In this document: positions 25,163 to 35,050 of the stretch, piece by piece | Layout: each line of letters begins with the position of its first letter | How positions within the stretch are numbered: position 1 is the first letter of the stretch | NCBI GenBank assembly: GCA_963798445.1 | Contig: CAWCTH010000002.1 | Span: forward strand, 1,054,001 to 1,118,000 | Length of the DNA: 64,000 bases | Direction of reading: 5' to 3' | From: DASXAI01 sp963798445 | GTDB taxonomy: Bacteria > Actinomycetota > Acidimicrobiia > Acidimicrobiales > Ilumatobacteraceae | Position numbers and translations under genes: made by a program | The notes under the pieces: generated by a model | The model's database searches: none | Seen by the model: only the letters and a program-made list of their open reading frames with translations | Told to the model about the DNA's origin: nothing

Positions 25163-27629
25163 TCACTCGCCGCGGATCACCAGCGCCGCCGGCACCGTGC
25201 GGGCGTAGCGAGCCGGGAAGGCGGCCAGCGCGTTGGCGGCCACCAGCGCGGCGACGGCGATGAACGCGATGACAATGATCGGAACGGCCGGTTCCGCGAC
25301 GACGTCCAGCTGGCGGGCGAACAGCGTCCATGTCAGCCGGCCGACAGCGATACCGACCGGCACGCCAATGAGCAGTCCCACCGCGACGGTGCTGGTCGCC
25401 TGCCAGGCGATCGTGGCCGAGACCTGCCGGCGGGTGAACCCGAGTGCCTTGAGCAGCGCGAGGTCGTGCCGGCGACGGCGCACCGCGGCGGTCAGCGCCA
25501 GCATGAGCGATGCCAGTGCCGACAGCGCGACCGCGCCGCCGAGCAAGGCCGACGAGCCCGTGATGTCGTCGGCGTTCACGATCTCGGCCGATCGCTGCAC
25601 GTTCGCAGTTGCGATGCCGTTGTAGTCGGCGATCTGGTCGATCTCGCCGTTGAGTCGCTCGATCGCGGCCCGCTCGTTCGTTCCCGGCCGGAAGCGCACG
25701 AACAGCACGTTCGGGCCATATTCATCGGCTGCGGTCCCTTGTGTAGGTGAGCTCGGGTCGCTGCCCGCCCTGTTGCGGTCATAGCCCGGCACCTGCTCGG
25801 GAACGACGATGCCGCCGACGCCGAGCGACGTGTGGTCGCCGTGTACCACGCCGATGGTGGGTAACGTGGCCGACCCGACGACGATCGCCGGTCCCGACGT
25901 CGTGTGCACCGTATCGCCGATGCCCACGTGGAGCCGGGCGAGGGTGGCCGTCCCGAGCACGATCTCGCCAGGACGTCCGACCATGCGGCCTTCGAGTATC
26001 GGCGGGGTGATCGAGCTCCAGGGGTCCATGCCCAGCAGCGGCACGTTCAGACCGTTGACGTCCGTGGCGCCGTAGAACGCGCCGGACCAGGCTTCGATGT
26101 TGCCGTCTGCCGCGAAGACGCGCTCGGTTGCTCGTGGATTCGAGTTGCCGTAGCCGTTGCCATCCACGAGCGCGACATCCCAGTTCCAACCGAACAGTCG
26201 GGGGTTGGACACGAGGTGCTGCAGACTGGCCCCGAAGGTCACCGCGGCAACGAGCGCGGCGACCGCGATGACGGCACCGGCCATCACCGAGCGCACGGGC
26301 ACCGCAGCCGATCCGTGTCCCGGCACGAAGGAGAAGCGCACGCCTGTCGCCGCCGTCGGAGGCAGGTTCGCTGACGCGACCGCGGCGACGCGACTGGCAC
26401 GTGCAGTGTTCGCGGCGCGGCGTTGCACCGCGCGGTGACGTCTCTCGCCATGCTACGAGCCCGATCACCGTGAACAAGACCAGGACCGAGACGGCAGCGC
26501 CCACCCCGAGCACGGTCCAATCGGCGCTGATCCCCGGCGCCGCCTCGACGCGTCGCACCTGTCCGATCGGCATGGCCGGTGACGCCACCACCGCAGTGGC
26601 GACGGCGAGCACGACACCGACGAGGGCGGCGATCGCCGGGCCGATGGCGGTGACCGCGGCGAGCTGACGCGGCCCAGCGCCGAGGGAGCGAGCAATGCCG
26701 TGCTCCACGCGCTCGCTACGGATGTGGCGCCCCAGCGCCTGGCCGACCAGCACGAGGCTTGCGAGTCCGGCGATGACCCCGAAGGTGGCGAGGGCAAGCG
26801 ACACCGGACGCATCGCTTGCTCGGCATGGAACGTATCGGTCGACGTGACCCGAAAGATCTGGGGCCCGCCGCCCGACGCCTCCGTGATCGCCTTCGTGAC
26901 GGCGGCGACGTCGGCGTCTCCGTTGCGCAACACGAGGCCCTGCCACGCGTAGAGCTCGAACCCCTTGGCCTCCTTCACGTACGCCGGAGTCAACAGCACC
27001 AGCGGCGAGCGGTCGGTATCGTCCTGCGTGACTTCCTCGACGAAGGCGCCCACTCCAACAATGGTCGAATGGATCAGCAGCCGCGGCTGGACGTCCTGCT
27101 CCGCGCCTGGGCTGGGCGCGTCCTCCACGTCCGATCGGCTCACCGTGGCGAGATCGAGCTCCTGGCCCACGTGGTAGCCGAAGAGACGCGCCGCCTGCTC
27201 GTTGACCGCCACCTCGTCGGCCCGGTTCGGATCGGGAAGTCGACCGCTGGTCGGCGTGAATCGATCCTGGTCGAAGTAGCGACCGTCGAGGCTCCCTACC
27301 GCTTCGAAGTTCTGCGAGAGGTCAGGCTGACCATCGACCCACGGCGCCACGTAGAAGCCGGCGTAGGCCCGCGCCTGGACGACCTGTGGGAGCTGCGCGA
27401 TCGCGTCCAGCGTCTCGTATCCGCCCCTGTCGAGCCCGCCGACGTCGACCGCCATCGTCGACTGGTTGGCCGAGTGGAGAAAACGCGGATAGGCCGACTG
27501 CGTACGTCGCGCCCCGGCGATGCAGAACAGCGACAGGCCACCGATCAGCCCGAAGAGCAGCGCGACGCCGGCCAGCGTCCGCCATCCCCGTCGCATCGAG
27601 GCTCGAGTCCAGAAACCCGCGAAAGCCAC
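25163..27629 (-). pseudogene. FtsX-family ABC transporter permease split by a frameshift
   Basis: Read as one gene from 27629 to 25163 it is a MacB/FtsX-type permease of about 820 residues. The first part (27629 to about 26430) gives an N-terminal membrane helix (TLAGVALLFGLIGGLSLFC), a periplasmic domain and a first FtsX four-helix block (LASLVLVGQALGRHIRSE, then LVLFTVIGLVAW). The homology then shifts by one base to the frame starting RRAANTARASRVAAV. That frame supplies LPPTAATGVRFSF and the second periplasmic domain, and ends with the second FtsX block (LALLKALGFTRRQVSA). The shift lies near 26425-26440 in a run of alternating C and G. No ATP-binding subunit is adjacent. It is either inactive or a consensus error. 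Confidence 0.8.
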
Positions 27630-27733
27630 GAAGCGTCCCCTCTCCCGTCCCGCTCATTTCAACCCAGAACGCCGCCACAGGGAAGGGGGCGAGCATGCGG
27701 CTCGGAGGGTGTGCCACCACCACTCGTGGCAGC

Positions 27734-28396
27734 TCAGAACACGGGGAACACGTCCGCTTCTCGGCGCTCGTCGCGCGCCAACGCGTGAAGCACCGGCCAG
27801 TCGCCGTGCTGCTGGCGGGCGATGCCGATCAGGATGTCGATGACGATGCTGCGCCCCTCAGGGTCGGTGTCCGGGCACGGCACCCCGACGCTGGCCGCCA
27901 CGTCGTCGAGGTGGAACAGCACCTCGATCAACCGGGTGCGGCAGAAGTCGTCGAGGCTCAGCATCCGGCCACCGAGCGCGGCGACCAGCCGGTCGGTCGG
28001 TTCCTCGGCCAGACGAATCCGCATCTTGGCGGCCACGTCGGCGCAGTGGCATGCCACCTCGGCGGGGCCGGCGGCCGCCTCGGTCGCCGACACCTCCTTG
28101 ATCCGCTCGTGGATCGGCGAGTCGATGGCGGCGTGGAAGTACGTCACCGGCGTGAGCAGATCGCCGGCCGGTCGAGCGTCGGGGTCGGTGCGGTCCAGGT
28201 AGGCCAGCACCGACCCGGCCGCGCGTACGAGGTGGGCGCACAGCGCCCCGACCGTCATCCCGGCGAGCGCACTCCGCTCGTCCCACCGGGCGGCCACGGT
28301 CTCGCTGCCGATCAGCCCGGCCGCCACCTCGACCGCCTCGACGGCGAGGAACCGCACCCGTCGCGATGCACCGGCCGTGCTCGCCGCAGGCTCCAT
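27734..28396 (-). CDS. Maleylpyruvate-isomerase-like (MDMPI_N/DinB fold) protein
   Basis: A 220-residue protein with the N-terminal domain of mycothiol-dependent maleylpyruvate isomerases: GALCAHLVRAAGSVLAYLD, then CRTRLIEVLFHLDDVAASVG. His residues in CAHLVRA and LFHLDD fit the metal-binding triad of the DinB fold. Related proteins act as mycothiol-dependent isomerases or conjugases. The start overlaps the stop of the acyl-CoA dehydrogenase (TGATG), so the two are translationally coupled. Confidence 0.82.
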   Translation of the reverse strand: MEPAASTAGASRRVRFLAVEAVEVAAGLIGSETVAARWDERSALAGMTVGALCAHLVRAAGSVLAYLDRTDPDARPAGDLLTPVTYFHAAIDSPIHERIKEVSATEAAAGPAEVACHCADVAAKMRIRLAEEPTDRLVAALGGRMLSLDDFCRTRLIEVLFHLDDVAASVGVPCPDTDPEGRSIVIDILIGIARQQHGDWPVLHALARDERREADVFPVF

Positions 28397-29652
28397 CAGT
28401 CGCCGTACCAGGAGATGCCGCCCTTGCCGGCCTGGCGCTGCAGCTCGACTTGGGCCATGGTGAGCTTGGCCAGCTGGTTCATGTGCACCTCGTCGGGACC
28501 GTCAGCGATGCGCATCAGCCGGCCCATCGTGTACATCTCGGCGATGGGCGTGTCGCCGCTGACGCCTTTGCCGCCGAAGATCTGCATGGCTCGTTCGGCG
28601 ACGTCGTGGGCCAGCTTCGGCCCGATGATCTTCACCATGGAGATGTAGTCAGCCGCGCCCTTGGCGCCCGCCTTGTCCATCGCCGCGGCGGCCTTGAACA
28701 CGAGCAGCCGAGCCTGCTCGATGGCGCATCGGGCCCGGGCGATGTCCTGGCGGACCGAGGAGTTCTCGCTGAGCTTGCGATTGAACGCCTCGCGCTGATC
28801 GGCACGAGCGCACATGAGCTCGAGCATCCGTTGCGCCATCCCGACACAGGTCATGGCGTACTGGAAGCGACCCGGGCCGAGGCGTCCCTGGGCGATGGTG
28901 AACCCTTGGCCCTCGCCCAGGATGAGGTTCTCCACCGGCACCCGCACGTCCGTGTACCTCAGCTCGCCGTGGCCGCCCGGCGAGTGGTAGTTCCCGAACA
29001 CCTCCACGAGCCGCACGACTTCGAGTCCAGGGGTGTCCCGCGGCACGATCACCATCGAGTGCCGCTGATGGCGAGGAGCGTCCGGGTTGGACACGCCCAT
29101 CGTGATGAGCATCTGGTTGAGCGGGTGCATGATGTTGCTGCTCCACCACTTGCGCCCGTTGAGGACGTACTCGTCGCCGTCGCGCCGGATCGTCAGCTGC
29201 ATGTTGGTGGCATCCGACGACGCCACCTGCGGCTCGGTCATGGCGTAGGTCGAACGGATCTCGCCCGCCAGCAACGGGCGCAGCCACTGGTCCTGCTGCT
29301 CGGGCGTTCCGAACTTGGCCAGCACCTCCATGTTCCCCCGGTCGGGCGCCGAACAGTTGAACACCTCGAACGACCACGGTTGGCGGCCCATGATCTCTGC
29401 TACGGGGGCGAACTCCAGGCTCGTGAACCCCGGGCTCCAGTCGCCGTACTCGGCCGGAAGGAACCAGTTCCAGATACCGGCCTGCTTCGCCTTGGCCTTC
29501 AGCTCCTCGACGACCGGTGGCTGCTTCCACAGGTTCTCGGGCGCCATCACGAAGTCATGGTGCTCCCGTTCGCGCGGGTAGACGTTCTCGGCCATGAACG
29601 CTTCGACCTGCTCGATGCTGTCTCGCACCTTCGGGCTGTAATCGAAATCCAC
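28396..29652 (-). CDS. Acyl-CoA dehydrogenase
   Basis: A 418-residue acyl-CoA dehydrogenase. Typical landmarks are YAMTEPQVASSDATNMQ (flavin and substrate contacts), YVLNGRKWWSS, GEGQGFTIAQGRLGPGRFQYA and AMQIFGGKGVSGDTP. The C-terminus RIADGPDEVHMNQLAK carries the region near the active site. FAD-dependent alpha-beta oxidation of an acyl-CoA is expected. I place the start at GTG 29652 because ggaggacagg lies 4-5 bases upstream; the frame itself is open to 29694. It forms an operon with the MDMPI-like gene. Confidence 0.9.
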   Translation of the reverse strand: MDFDYSPKVRDSIEQVEAFMAENVYPREREHHDFVMAPENLWKQPPVVEELKAKAKQAGIWNWFLPAEYGDWSPGFTSLEFAPVAEIMGRQPWSFEVFNCSAPDRGNMEVLAKFGTPEQQDQWLRPLLAGEIRSTYAMTEPQVASSDATNMQLTIRRDGDEYVLNGRKWWSSNIMHPLNQMLITMGVSNPDAPRHQRHSMVIVPRDTPGLEVVRLVEVFGNYHSPGGHGELRYTDVRVPVENLILGEGQGFTIAQGRLGPGRFQYAMTCVGMAQRMLELMCARADQREAFNRKLSENSSVRQDIARARCAIEQARLLVFKAAAAMDKAGAKGAADYISMVKIIGPKLAHDVAERAMQIFGGKGVSGDTPIAEMYTMGRLMRIADGPDEVHMNQLAKLTMAQVELQRQAGKGGISWYGD

Positions 29653-29742
29653 CCTGTCCTCCCACGGCTCACGGGAGTGCCTCAACGGGGGCACGCCGGC
29701 ACCGTAGACCTCGGGGCGCGCCGACGGCCAAGGGCGACTCGG

Positions 29743-30621
29743 TCAGTTCGCCTCGATGGCGTGGTCGACGACCAGCTGGACCCATTCGTCCCAGTACGCC
29801 TGCGGGTAGTCGTGGCCCATGCCCTCCAACAGCACGAACCGGGCGCCGGGGATCAGCTCAGCCGTGCGCCGGCCGCCGCTCGGGTCGATCAGGGTGTCGG
29901 CGCTGCCGTGCATCACCAGGGTCGGGACGCGCACGCCGGGTAGCGCGTCGGCCCTGGACCCGCTGGCCGTGACGCCCATGATCTGCCGGCCCACGCCGGC
30001 CGGGTCGAAGGCGCGGTCGTAGGCCTCGCCGGCGAAGCGCGCCTGCGCCTCCTCGTCGACCTTGCCCGGGCTGCCCCAGATGCGCAGCCCGGCGAGATGG
30101 TTGGCGATGGCCGACTTCCGGTCGGTCGCGGGCGGCCCGAACAGCCGGTTGCGGGCCTCGGCACTCGGCTGACCGACGTCGGGCTCACCGGTCGTCGACA
30201 TGACCGACGTCATCGAGCGCAGGCGCTGCGGGTGCTCGATGGCGAGCGTCTGCACGATCATGCCGCCCATCGACAGCCCCATCACGTGCACCTGCGCCAG
30301 GCCGAGGGCATCGACGACGGCCACGACGTCGGCGGCCATGTCCGACAGGGTGTAGGGCGCCGAGGCCGGTTGGCCGGCTGTGAGGGCGGCGATGAGACCG
30401 GCGAGATCGGGCGTGACGTCGGAGAAGTGGGTGGAGAGCCCGACGTCACGATTGTCCATGCGCACCACCTGGAACCCCTTGTCGGCGAAACGGTGGCACC
30501 ACTCGGTCCGGAAGTTGATGCACTGGCTCCCGAGGCCGTTCACGAGCACCAGTGTCGGATCGGCCGGATCACCGATGGTCTCGTAGTAGATGTCCACCGA
30601 TCCGTTGTGTGCGAGGGCCAT
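29743..30621 (-). CDS. Alpha/beta hydrolase (methylesterase-like)
   Basis: A 292-residue hydrolase. VNGLGSQCINFR gives the oxyanion region, VMGLSMGGMIVQ the nucleophile Ser, SADTLIDPSGG the acid and MGHDYPQA the His. The pattern and length fit the aclacinomycin-methylesterase/EstB-like group. It starts at ATG 30621 with a small gap to the aldo/keto reductase gene upstream. The substrate is unknown. Confidence 0.87.
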   Translation of the reverse strand: MALAHNGSVDIYYETIGDPADPTLVLVNGLGSQCINFRTEWCHRFADKGFQVVRMDNRDVGLSTHFSDVTPDLAGLIAALTAGQPASAPYTLSDMAADVVAVVDALGLAQVHVMGLSMGGMIVQTLAIEHPQRLRSMTSVMSTTGEPDVGQPSAEARNRLFGPPATDRKSAIANHLAGLRIWGSPGKVDEEAQARFAGEAYDRAFDPAGVGRQIMGVTASGSRADALPGVRVPTLVMHGSADTLIDPSGGRRTAELIPGARFVLLEGMGHDYPQAYWDEWVQLVVDHAIEAN

Positions 30622-30702
30622 GTCCGTCAGCGTCGTTCGGTCCCTTCGCCTCCCGCAAGTCGGCGATCGAGGCTGGCGCGGCGCAGGGCTGCGGTATGGA
30701 CG

Positions 30703-31566
30703 TCAGGCGTCGATCGGCCGGGTGGAGCGGTTGATCCAGCCCTGCATGGCCGAGCGCTCGCCCGTGATCTGGGCCGACAGGTCGTCGAGGCGGGCCAAGT
30801 CGGGCTCGGTCAACGCCAGGGCCGCCGCCGCAGCGTTCTCTTCGAGATACGCGATGCGCTTGGTGCCTGGGATCGGCACGAGGTCGTCGCCTTGGGCGAG
30901 CACCCACGCCCGCGCAACCTGCCCGGGAGCCGCCCCGTGGGCATCGGCGATCGAGCGCACGACGTCGACGAGGGCCCGACAGGTGTCGATGATGTCGCCT
31001 TCGATGTCCCGGCTGAACAGCGAGTACTCGCTCTGTAACGCGGCGATCGGGTGCACGGCAACGGCGCGCCGCACCGTGTCCGCCGATGCCTCCGAGAGGC
31101 CGAGGTAGCGCACCTTGCCCGCCGCCACGAGTTCGCTCATGGCGCCGACGGTCTCCTCGATCGGTACGTCCGGATCGGGTCGGTGCAAGTAGTAGAGATC
31201 GACGTAGTCGACGTCGAGGCGGCTCAACGACCCCTCGATGGAGGAGCGGGCGTACTCGGGCCGGCCATCGACCTGGCGCTGCCCTGGCTCGACCGGGCCG
31301 GCTCGCCGGATCCCGAACTTGGTGGCCAGCGTGACCTCGTCGCGACGCGTGCGAATGGCCCGTCCAACGACTTCTTCGCTCGTGCGGGGGCCGTACACGT
31401 CGGCCGTGTCGAGCATCGTGACACCCAGATCGAGCGCCCGGTTGATGGTCTCCGTCGGGTCATAGCCCTCGAAGCCGCCGTAGGTCGGGCTGAAGCTCAT
31501 GCAGCCCAGACCGATGGCGCCCGCCACCAGTCCCCCCGAGCCGAGTGTTCGCTGAGGAATGGGCAT
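30703..31566 (-). CDS. Aldo/keto reductase lacking an internal segment
   Basis: A 287-residue aldo/keto reductase. Catalytic residues are present: D and Y in MLDTADVYGP, K in LATKFG and H in YYLHRPD. The C-terminal DDLVPIPGTKRIAYLEEN is standard NADPH-binding sequence. However, the usual stretch after the sixth strand is missing: the sequence goes from IIDTCR straight to ALVDVVRSIADAHG. Normal relatives have about 40-45 residues there, including the YSPLGRG-type loop that contacts the cofactor. The deletion is in frame, so the protein is still translated but is about 45 residues short of the usual 325-335. Activity is doubtful. Confidence 0.85.
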   Translation of the reverse strand: MPIPQRTLGSGGLVAGAIGLGCMSFSPTYGGFEGYDPTETINRALDLGVTMLDTADVYGPRTSEEVVGRAIRTRRDEVTLATKFGIRRAGPVEPGQRQVDGRPEYARSSIEGSLSRLDVDYVDLYYLHRPDPDVPIEETVGAMSELVAAGKVRYLGLSEASADTVRRAVAVHPIAALQSEYSLFSRDIEGDIIDTCRALVDVVRSIADAHGAAPGQVARAWVLAQGDDLVPIPGTKRIAYLEENAAAAALALTEPDLARLDDLSAQITGERSAMQGWINRSTRPIDA

Positions 31567-31615
31567 GGCGATCTCCTTTGCGTCCGAAGGAGAGCGCCGG
31601 TCGTCGCCGGGGCGC

Positions 31616-32350
31616 TCAGAACGTGGTGACCTCGCGGAGTCGCTCCGCGGCGTCGTGGTCGCCGATCACGTCGAGCGCGGCGAGGGGCCGCCGTCCCCAC
31701 AGCCACAGCAGCAGCTCGGCCGCCGGGCCGCGCACGGCGGCATCGCCCTTGGCGTGTCCGGGCTCGGCCACCACATCGCTCGGGGCGAACCGGATCAACC
31801 ATTCGCTGTCGGCGTCGGTGGCGTGCAGATGCACCATGCGCCCGTCGCCGGTGGAGCGGCCGGCACCGAACGTGGGTACGAACACGGTGAAGACCTCGTC
31901 GATCCCATCAGCGGCGAGTGCCGGGGCGATCGGGGCGATCGGCGCCCCGACGGCCTGCTCGGCGTCGACACGGTGGATGGTGGTCTCCTGGGTCATGCGG
32001 CGGGGCCAGAACCCGGCCCGCTGGTGAGCCGGGGCGAAGGAGTACACCGGGCGGTCCGGGTCATCGATGGCGCGGATGTCGACGACGAGCGCGGCGAGGT
32101 TGGCTCGGTACCACTCCAGCACCCCATCCTCGGGAGGCTCCGGCAGCATCCCGTTGCGGCGGGTCGGGCGCTCCATCGTCCCGGTCCGCACGATCACGCT
32201 GGAGCGCACGTGGAGCAAGCCCACGTGCCGGAGCAACTCGGTCGTGTCCCACCCCGGCGCCGCCGGCACTGACGCCGTGAGATCCATTGCGGCGGCGTCC
32301 CCGAGCGCGGTGCCCTCCCGCTCCAACTCCGTGGCCCAATCGAACGTCAT
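31616..32350 (-). CDS. Maleylpyruvate-isomerase family mycothiol-dependent protein
   Basis: A 244-residue protein of the TIGR03083-like family. GWDTTELLRHVGLLHVRS gives the N-terminal four-helix domain with a conserved His. WPRRMTQETTIHRVDAEQAVG is the family signature with the second His and Asp. A C-terminal domain (GDAAVRGPAAELLLWLWGR, the SCP2-like block) follows. It is predicted to bind mycothiol or a metal. The start ATG 32350 is followed on the other strand by the divergent hydratase at 32441. Confidence 0.87.
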   Translation of the reverse strand: MTFDWATELEREGTALGDAAAMDLTASVPAAPGWDTTELLRHVGLLHVRSSVIVRTGTMERPTRRNGMLPEPPEDGVLEWYRANLAALVVDIRAIDDPDRPVYSFAPAHQRAGFWPRRMTQETTIHRVDAEQAVGAPIAPIAPALAADGIDEVFTVFVPTFGAGRSTGDGRMVHLHATDADSEWLIRFAPSDVVAEPGHAKGDAAVRGPAAELLLWLWGRRPLAALDVIGDHDAAERLREVTTF

Positions 32351-32440
32351 GGCACCCGATGGTACGGACCACAAGGCGCCGACTCCCACTCGACGAGTGA
32401 GCCCAGAGCCCACGTCCGGCGCCCTGTTAGCGTTCGGCGC

Positions 32441-33280
32441 GTGGACCTCTGGAAGACCGAGCTGCGCGACGACGGCGTCTTCGTCGCCGCCTACGACAAC
32501 CCGCCGATGAACTACTTCACGGGTCAGGCGACGGCCGAGCTGGGCGAGCTGCTGGCCCGCTGGCGCGAGCCCGACGTCAAGGCCGTCGTCATCACGGGCG
32601 CGCCGGCCGGAAGATTCATCACTCACTACAGCGTCGAGGAGCTCGTCCAAGGCTCGGCCAATCCCGACCAACTGCGCCGCAGCTTCCCGGAGAGCATCGC
32701 CGCCTGGCACACCCTGCTACAGAACATCACGTACCTCGACAAGGCGGTCGTCGCCGGGATCACGGGCGACGCGGGTGGCGGCGGTCTGGAGCTCTCGCTC
32801 AATTGCGACATCCGCATCCTGCAACGCGGCGACGTTCGCGTCGGCTTCCCGGAGTGCGCGCTCGGCATCCTCACCGGCACGGGCTCGCAGATGCTGACCA
32901 AGATCATCGGCCACGGCCGCGCCCTCGACTTCCTGCTGCGCAGCCGCTACGTCGACCCCGAGGGCGCGCTGGAGCTGGGCATCGTGACCGAACTGGCCGA
33001 CGACGCCAAGGCCCGCGCCATCGAGGTCGCCTCGGGCCTGGCCCGTCAGGCTCCCGCCGCGGTTGCCGCCGCCAAGCGCTGCGTGGTGCGTGGCGGCAAC
33101 CTGCCGGTGGCGGAGGGTCTGCGCATCGAGGCGGAGGAGTGGCTCAAGGCGGGCGTCGAGCCCAGGGCCCTCGAACTGATGCAGAGCTACGTCGATACGC
33201 CGTACGAGGACCGTCGTGCGTGGGTCGAGGAGCACGGCGTCTGGCCCGAGAAGGACATGGCCACCGGCTCGCGCCCGTAA
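32441..33280 (+). CDS. Enoyl-CoA hydratase/isomerase family protein
   Basis: A 279-residue crotonase-fold protein starting with GTG at 32441. VVITGAPAGRFITHYSVEEL is the first oxyanion segment. VAGITGDAGGGGLELSLNCDIRI is the second, and FPECALGILTGTGSQ carries the Glu expected for hydratase chemistry. The C-terminal tail EEHGVWPEKDMATGS is longer than usual. It is divergent from the MDMPI-like gene and followed by a dispersed hairpin element. Confidence 0.87.
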   Translation: MDLWKTELRDDGVFVAAYDNPPMNYFTGQATAELGELLARWREPDVKAVVITGAPAGRFITHYSVEELVQGSANPDQLRRSFPESIAAWHTLLQNITYLDKAVVAGITGDAGGGGLELSLNCDIRILQRGDVRVGFPECALGILTGTGSQMLTKIIGHGRALDFLLRSRYVDPEGALELGIVTELADDAKARAIEVASGLARQAPAAVAAAKRCVVRGGNLPVAEGLRIEAEEWLKAGVEPRALELMQSYVDTPYEDRRAWVEEHGVWPEKDMATGSRP

Positions 33281-33326
33281 GGCCGGGGCGTGACGCGGCC
33301 GATGGACACGGTTCGTGGCGGTGTTG

Positions 33327-33374
33327 TTCTCGGTGCAGAAGTGCCGTGAACTTGACGCGCTCGCGCACCAAGAA
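33327..33374. repeat. Dispersed hairpin element, copy B
   Basis: Arm ttctcggtgc (33327-33336), a 28-base loop and arm gcaccaagaa (33365-33374), with 9 of 10 positions pairing. The loop has tgccgtg at positions 6-12 as in copies A and C. Unlike A and C there is no clear second ttctcggtg copy 18 bases upstream; only a degenerate stretch is present. It is located 46 bases after the stop of the hydratase gene, in the gap before the convergent hydrolase gene. Confidence 0.72.
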
Positions 33375-33454
33375 TGATCCCGGCCGACGTCATCGACCAT
33401 GCACCGCCACGACGGACCCGGCCGACCCACGACCAGCCACCCCCTCGCCGGGTG

Positions 33455-34315
33455 CTAGGCCAGGAAGTCCTCCACCAGTTCGAGGAAGACGTCGAGCTGA
33501 TCGTGCTGGACCCAGTGGCCGGCCCCCTCGACCACGACGTGCCGGGCGTCGGAGAAATCGGCGACGAGCGCGGCCGGATCAGCCCCGGAGCGCGTCCAGC
33601 TCTCGGAGCCGGTGACGAGCAGGACCGGGCACGTGATGTTCCGCCACAGCTCGCGAACCTCGGCAGGTGAGAGATCGAGGCCCTGGCTGGCGTGGGTGTA
33701 GTTGTCGTACTTCCACGTGTACGTGCCGTCCTCGTTCTGGTTGGCGCCGTGAGTCGTCAGGTGGCGGGCCTTGTCCGCCGACAAATGGGGGTTGGCCTCC
33801 AGCATCCGTTGGTAGGCATCGTCGAGCGTCGCGTAACGCCTTGGCTGGCGGGCGGCCAGCGATCGTTGGGCTTCGATCCACGCCCGCATTCGCTCAGGCG
33901 GGCGCGGCCGTTCATGGCCCGGGACGATGCCGCCCCATCCCTCGATCACCACGAGCCGCTCCACATCCTGGGGGTGGATCCCGGCGTACCGCAACGCGAT
34001 GTTGCCGCCCAACGAATGGGCCACGACCCGCAGCGGCGCCAGTTGCTGCTGGTGGACCAGCTGGGCGATGTCGTACACGAACTCCGCCGGCGCGTACATC
34101 GACCCTGCGCTCCACTGCGAGTCACCGTGCCCCCGAAGGTCGGGCGCGACGATGTGGTAGCGGTCCTGCAATCGCTCCGCGGCCCAGTCCCAATTGTGGG
34201 CATGGTCGCGGTTGCCGTGGATCAGCAGGAGCGGCGGCGCGTCCGGATTGCCCCAGTCGAGGTAGTGCAGCCGAAGCCGCTGCGAGAAGTACGAGTGCGA
34301 CGTCGGGCCCGACAT
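33455..34315 (-). CDS. Alpha/beta hydrolase
   Basis: A 286-residue hydrolase. LLIHGNRDHAHNWDWAA is the oxyanion HGN motif, VVAHSLGGNIALR the nucleophile Ser and GAGHWVQHDQ the His. YHIVAPDLRGHGDSQW is standard. The start ATG 34315 is close to the DinB-like gene upstream on the same strand. The substrate is unknown; the group includes esterases and epoxide or haloalkane hydrolase relatives. Confidence 0.87.
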   Translation of the reverse strand: MSGPTSHSYFSQRLRLHYLDWGNPDAPPLLLIHGNRDHAHNWDWAAERLQDRYHIVAPDLRGHGDSQWSAGSMYAPAEFVYDIAQLVHQQQLAPLRVVAHSLGGNIALRYAGIHPQDVERLVVIEGWGGIVPGHERPRPPERMRAWIEAQRSLAARQPRRYATLDDAYQRMLEANPHLSADKARHLTTHGANQNEDGTYTWKYDNYTHASQGLDLSPAEVRELWRNITCPVLLVTGSESWTRSGADPAALVADFSDARHVVVEGAGHWVQHDQLDVFLELVEDFLA

Positions 34316-34363
34316 CTGCGTGAGCCTAGGCAGCCGGCGTCGACGACCGGCGAAGTACGGCGG

Positions 34364-34963
34364 TCAGGCGCCCTCGTGCATGGCGGCTTGGGCGGCGGCG
34401 TGCTCGAGCCGCTGGCGGTACTCGAGCCACCATTGGGCGCCGGCGTCCGGCAGGTTGCTGTTGCCGGCCCGCACGCCTGCCGACCCGTCGATCAGCTCCC
34501 GGACGAGATCGGCGTGACCAGCGTGACGGTTCGTCTCGGCGATCATGTGGACGAGAATGACGTGGAGACGCACGGGGTTGCGCTCGGGCGGCCACCACGC
34601 CACGGTGCCTTCGGCATCGAGGTCGAGGTGGTCGACGGTGGCGTCGGAATGGGCCCAGACGCTGCGGTAGAGATCGATGATCTCCCGGCGGGACTCGTCC
34701 GCGGTGGCCCACATGTCGGCGTTGGGCTCGGCGTCCTCGCCCAGCCATGGCAAGGGCCTCGGGAACGGCCGCCCGAAGACCTCGCCGAGATAGCCCGCCT
34801 CGACGCTCGCCACGTGCTTCACCAGCCCGAGCAGGTTGGTGCCGGTCGGCACCAGCGGGCGCCTGACGTCGTACTCGGCAACGCCGTCGAGCTTCCACAG
34901 CAGCGCCTCACGGGCGAGCTGGAGGTAGTGCCGCAGGTCAGCCTTGGGATCCGGACCGGACAT
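34364..34963 (-). CDS. DinB / DUF664 family protein
   Basis: A 199-residue protein of the DUF664 branch of the DinB fold. GLVKHVASVEAGYLGEVFGR carries the first His, and VHMIAETNRHAGHADLVRELI the paired His residues that usually bind a metal. Family members are thought to be thiol-dependent transferases, though none in this branch is well characterised. It sits 48 bases upstream of the alpha/beta hydrolase on the same strand and may share its promoter. Confidence 0.87.
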   Translation of the reverse strand: MSGPDPKADLRHYLQLAREALLWKLDGVAEYDVRRPLVPTGTNLLGLVKHVASVEAGYLGEVFGRPFPRPLPWLGEDAEPNADMWATADESRREIIDLYRSVWAHSDATVDHLDLDAEGTVAWWPPERNPVRLHVILVHMIAETNRHAGHADLVRELIDGSAGVRAGNSNLPDAGAQWWLEYRQRLEHAAAQAAMHEGA

Positions 34964-35050
34964 CGGCGAAGTCTGTCACCCCGATCGTCGCCGATCCCCC
35001 GGCCGCCTGCCGGGCTGGACTGACGCCGAAGGGCGTGCTGACGTGTGCCC

